A stretch of DNA of 13,935 nucleotides, from positions 1 through 13,935 of the forward strand of contig CAAGML010000039.1 in assembly GCA_900771035.1 (NCBI GenBank), given 5' to 3'. This document shows positions 12,705 to 13,935 of this stretch, in pieces; the stretch's first letter is position 1, and every line of letters begins with the position of its first letter. The notes under the pieces were generated by a model. That model was not told where the DNA came from, made no database searches, and saw nothing but the letters and a program-made list of their open reading frames with translations. A program made the position numbers and the translations under genes. Origin of the DNA: Bacteroidales bacterium (GTDB lineage Bacteria > Bacteroidota > Bacteroidia > Bacteroidales > Paludibacteraceae).

Positions 12705-13861
12705 ACAGACTGTACATATTCAACCCTGAACACGACATGGCGTTGGCGGCATGGTCGGCGAATTACCAGGCACCGGAGTCAACGTTGTTCCTTGCGTCAG
12801 ACCTGGCGATGTTGCCACGATGGTATGCTGAGAGTGGGGGAGTGGTGTTCAACCGTGGAGACCTGACACCTTTCGATGGTGAAGGTGATAGGTTCGAGAT
12901 GGTGGAGCCTTGGGGTTGGGATCCTGCTGTCAGACGTCTGTTGATAGTCAACGGCGTAAGCGAAAATATATTGCCTAAGGACGGAAAACTGGAAAAGATA
13001 AGGGATTTGTCGCATAGGCGGATAGCCACAAAGGCTATGGATTTCCTGAGAGCGGATTTGAGCGGAAGGTGGGAACTGCCAATGGCGGCAGAGGAGTTGC
13101 ACAGCGTCGATGAGGTGAGAAACTACTGCGAGAGATATGGGCAGACAGTGCTGAAGGCACCATGGAGCAGTTCCGGCAGAGGAGTTTATTGGACAGATGC
13201 CAACTTTACTCAGAGTGTGTCGGGATGGATAAAGAGGGTCATAGATAAGCAAGGTTCGATAATGGCTGAGAAGGCATTGAAGAGAAGAATGGATTTTGCG
13301 ATGGAGTTCAGGGTAGTTGACCAAAAGACGGAATTTGTCGGTTACTCATTATTCATAACTGAGAAGAGCGGTATGTACAGGGGAAACAGGCTGATGAGTA
13401 ACGAGGACATATTGGCGGAGTTGGGGAAAAAAGTTGACGTGGAGGAGATTGATGCGGCGAAAAAGAGCCTGACGAGGTTCATAGACGGACACATTGCTCA
13501 CACATATTATGGTTATGTAGGTGTGGATATGTTCATATACGAGGAAAACGGCGAGATGAGGCTGAACCCTGTTGTGGAGATTAACCTGAGAATGACAATG
13601 GGTGTCGTGGCAAGGATACTGTATGACCGCTACGTTGCGAAAGGTGTCAAGGGGTTGTTTATGATAGAGCACAAATCGCCGGGAAGGCTTTATGTACACC
13701 ATCAGTGGCAGAATGCGAAGGAGAAGATGCAGTACGACAGCAACGGCAAAATGACGGAAGGGTATTTGAGCCTTTGCGACGTGACACCGAATACACTCTA
13801 CAGGGCAAGCATACTGTTGGGTGATGTGGCGGCTAATTATGAAAGTAAACAGTACAGGTGA
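12701..13861 (+). CDS. ATP-grasp-like protein of unknown function
   Basis: A 386-residue cytoplasmic protein. The N-terminal third starts RLYIFNPEHDMALA, a recurrent opening in an uncharacterised Bacteroidota family. The middle and C-terminal parts show ATP-grasp features: VLKAPWSSSGRGVYW (150-164), with Lys152 as likely ATP-binding lysine and a Ser/Gly-rich loop; VGVDMFIY (273-280); and NPVVEINLRMTMG (289-301), with Glu293 and Asn295 in the positions that bind magnesium in ATP-grasp ligases. It probably activates a carboxylate and ligates it to an amine or thiol, but the substrate is unknown. It is coupled to sufE by a 4-base overlap. The last codons and the stop (AGG TGA, 13856-13861) belong to the end of a palindromic repeat copy, so the C-terminus may have been set by that repeat. 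Confidence 0.85.
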   Translation: MNRLYIFNPEHDMALAAWSANYQAPESTLFLASDLAMLPRWYAESGGVVFNRGDLTPFDGEGDRFEMVEPWGWDPAVRRLLIVNGVSENILPKDGKLEKIRDLSHRRIATKAMDFLRADLSGRWELPMAAEELHSVDEVRNYCERYGQTVLKAPWSSSGRGVYWTDANFTQSVSGWIKRVIDKQGSIMAEKALKRRMDFAMEFRVVDQKTEFVGYSLFITEKSGMYRGNRLMSNEDILAELGKKVDVEEIDAAKKSLTRFIDGHIAHTYYGYVGVDMFIYEENGEMRLNPVVEINLRMTMGVVARILYDRYVAKGVKGLFMIEHKSPGRLYVHHQWQNAKEKMQYDSNGKMTEGYLSLCDVTPNTLYRASILLGDVAANYESKQYR

Positions 13862-13935
13862 GTTCTATAAATTCACCGTAAAAGATAATAAAAAGACAAA
13901 TAAACTTTTTGGTGTTTTTGAAGTTTCTTTTGGCA
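13856..13935 (+). repeat. Dispersed palindromic repeat, copy 3 (cut by window end)
   Basis: The first 24 bases (AGGTGAGTTCTATAAATTCA then CCGT) are identical to the complement of the right end of copy 2. After a block about nine bases shorter than in copy 2, the last 34 bases (AAACTTTTTGGTG and on to TTTTGGCA) match with two differences. The copy begins inside the ATP-grasp gene and supplies its TGA stop. The terminal 21 bases can form a hairpin: GGTGA pairs with TCACC, extended by a G-U and two A-U pairs around a 5-nt loop. Whether the copy is complete cannot be told. Confidence 0.85.

Overview
The window looks like chromosomal DNA from a Bacteroidales bacterium (Bacteroidota, plausibly Prevotella-like). 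The promoters that can be seen match the Bacteroidota -7 consensus TAnnTTTG, Shine-Dalgarno sequences are weak or absent, and several protein families are typical of the group: a secreted protein of the Fibrobacter-paralogous (FISUMP-like) type, a DUF6242-type kelch lipoprotein, a ComEA-like helix-hairpin-helix protein, and an ECF sigma factor followed by a multi-pass membrane protein. No rRNA, tRNA, CRISPR array, transposase or phage gene was found.

Layout. Positions 1-583 carry no gene. They hold a copy of a dispersed palindromic repeat (118-201) and a GC-rich 11-bp tandem repeat (283-359). From 584 to 5339 everything is on the minus strand: an ECF sigma factor with a four-helix membrane protein behind it (1642-584), an AraC-type regulator with its own promoter and terminator (2661-1813), a complete 200-bp palindromic repeat (2804-3003), a secreted protein (3791-3012), and a succinyl-CoA:acetate CoA-transferase / acetyl-CoA hydrolase family enzyme (5339-3858) ending in a strong terminator. 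A short divergent promoter region (about 5340-5464) then separates the minus-strand block from a long plus-strand cluster.

The plus-strand cluster (5465-13861) is tightly packed: L-asparaginase, a helix-hairpin-helix protein, a possible 26-residue ORF, a DnaQ-like exonuclease, a tRNA-dihydrouridine synthase, Lgt, then an internal promoter with a structured leader, a DUF6242-type lipoprotein, AroA, SufE and an ATP-grasp-like protein. Many junctions are start/stop overlaps (TAATG, ATGA, or a 16-nt overlap), implying translational coupling. The functions are ordinary housekeeping and do not form one obvious pathway. Lgt lies directly upstream of a lipoprotein it would be expected to modify.

The most unusual signals are non-coding: (i) three copies of an AGGTGAG-ended palindromic repeat near gene 3' ends, one of which supplies the stop codon of the last gene; (ii) a 5' leader at about 9799-9889 with mutually exclusive stems; (iii) an 11-bp tandem repeat whose minus-strand RNA would be a string of UUCG-tetraloop mini-hairpins; (iv) an intrinsic terminator directly in front of a start codon with no visible promoter between them. 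All alignments and pairings were done by eye; no database search was possible.
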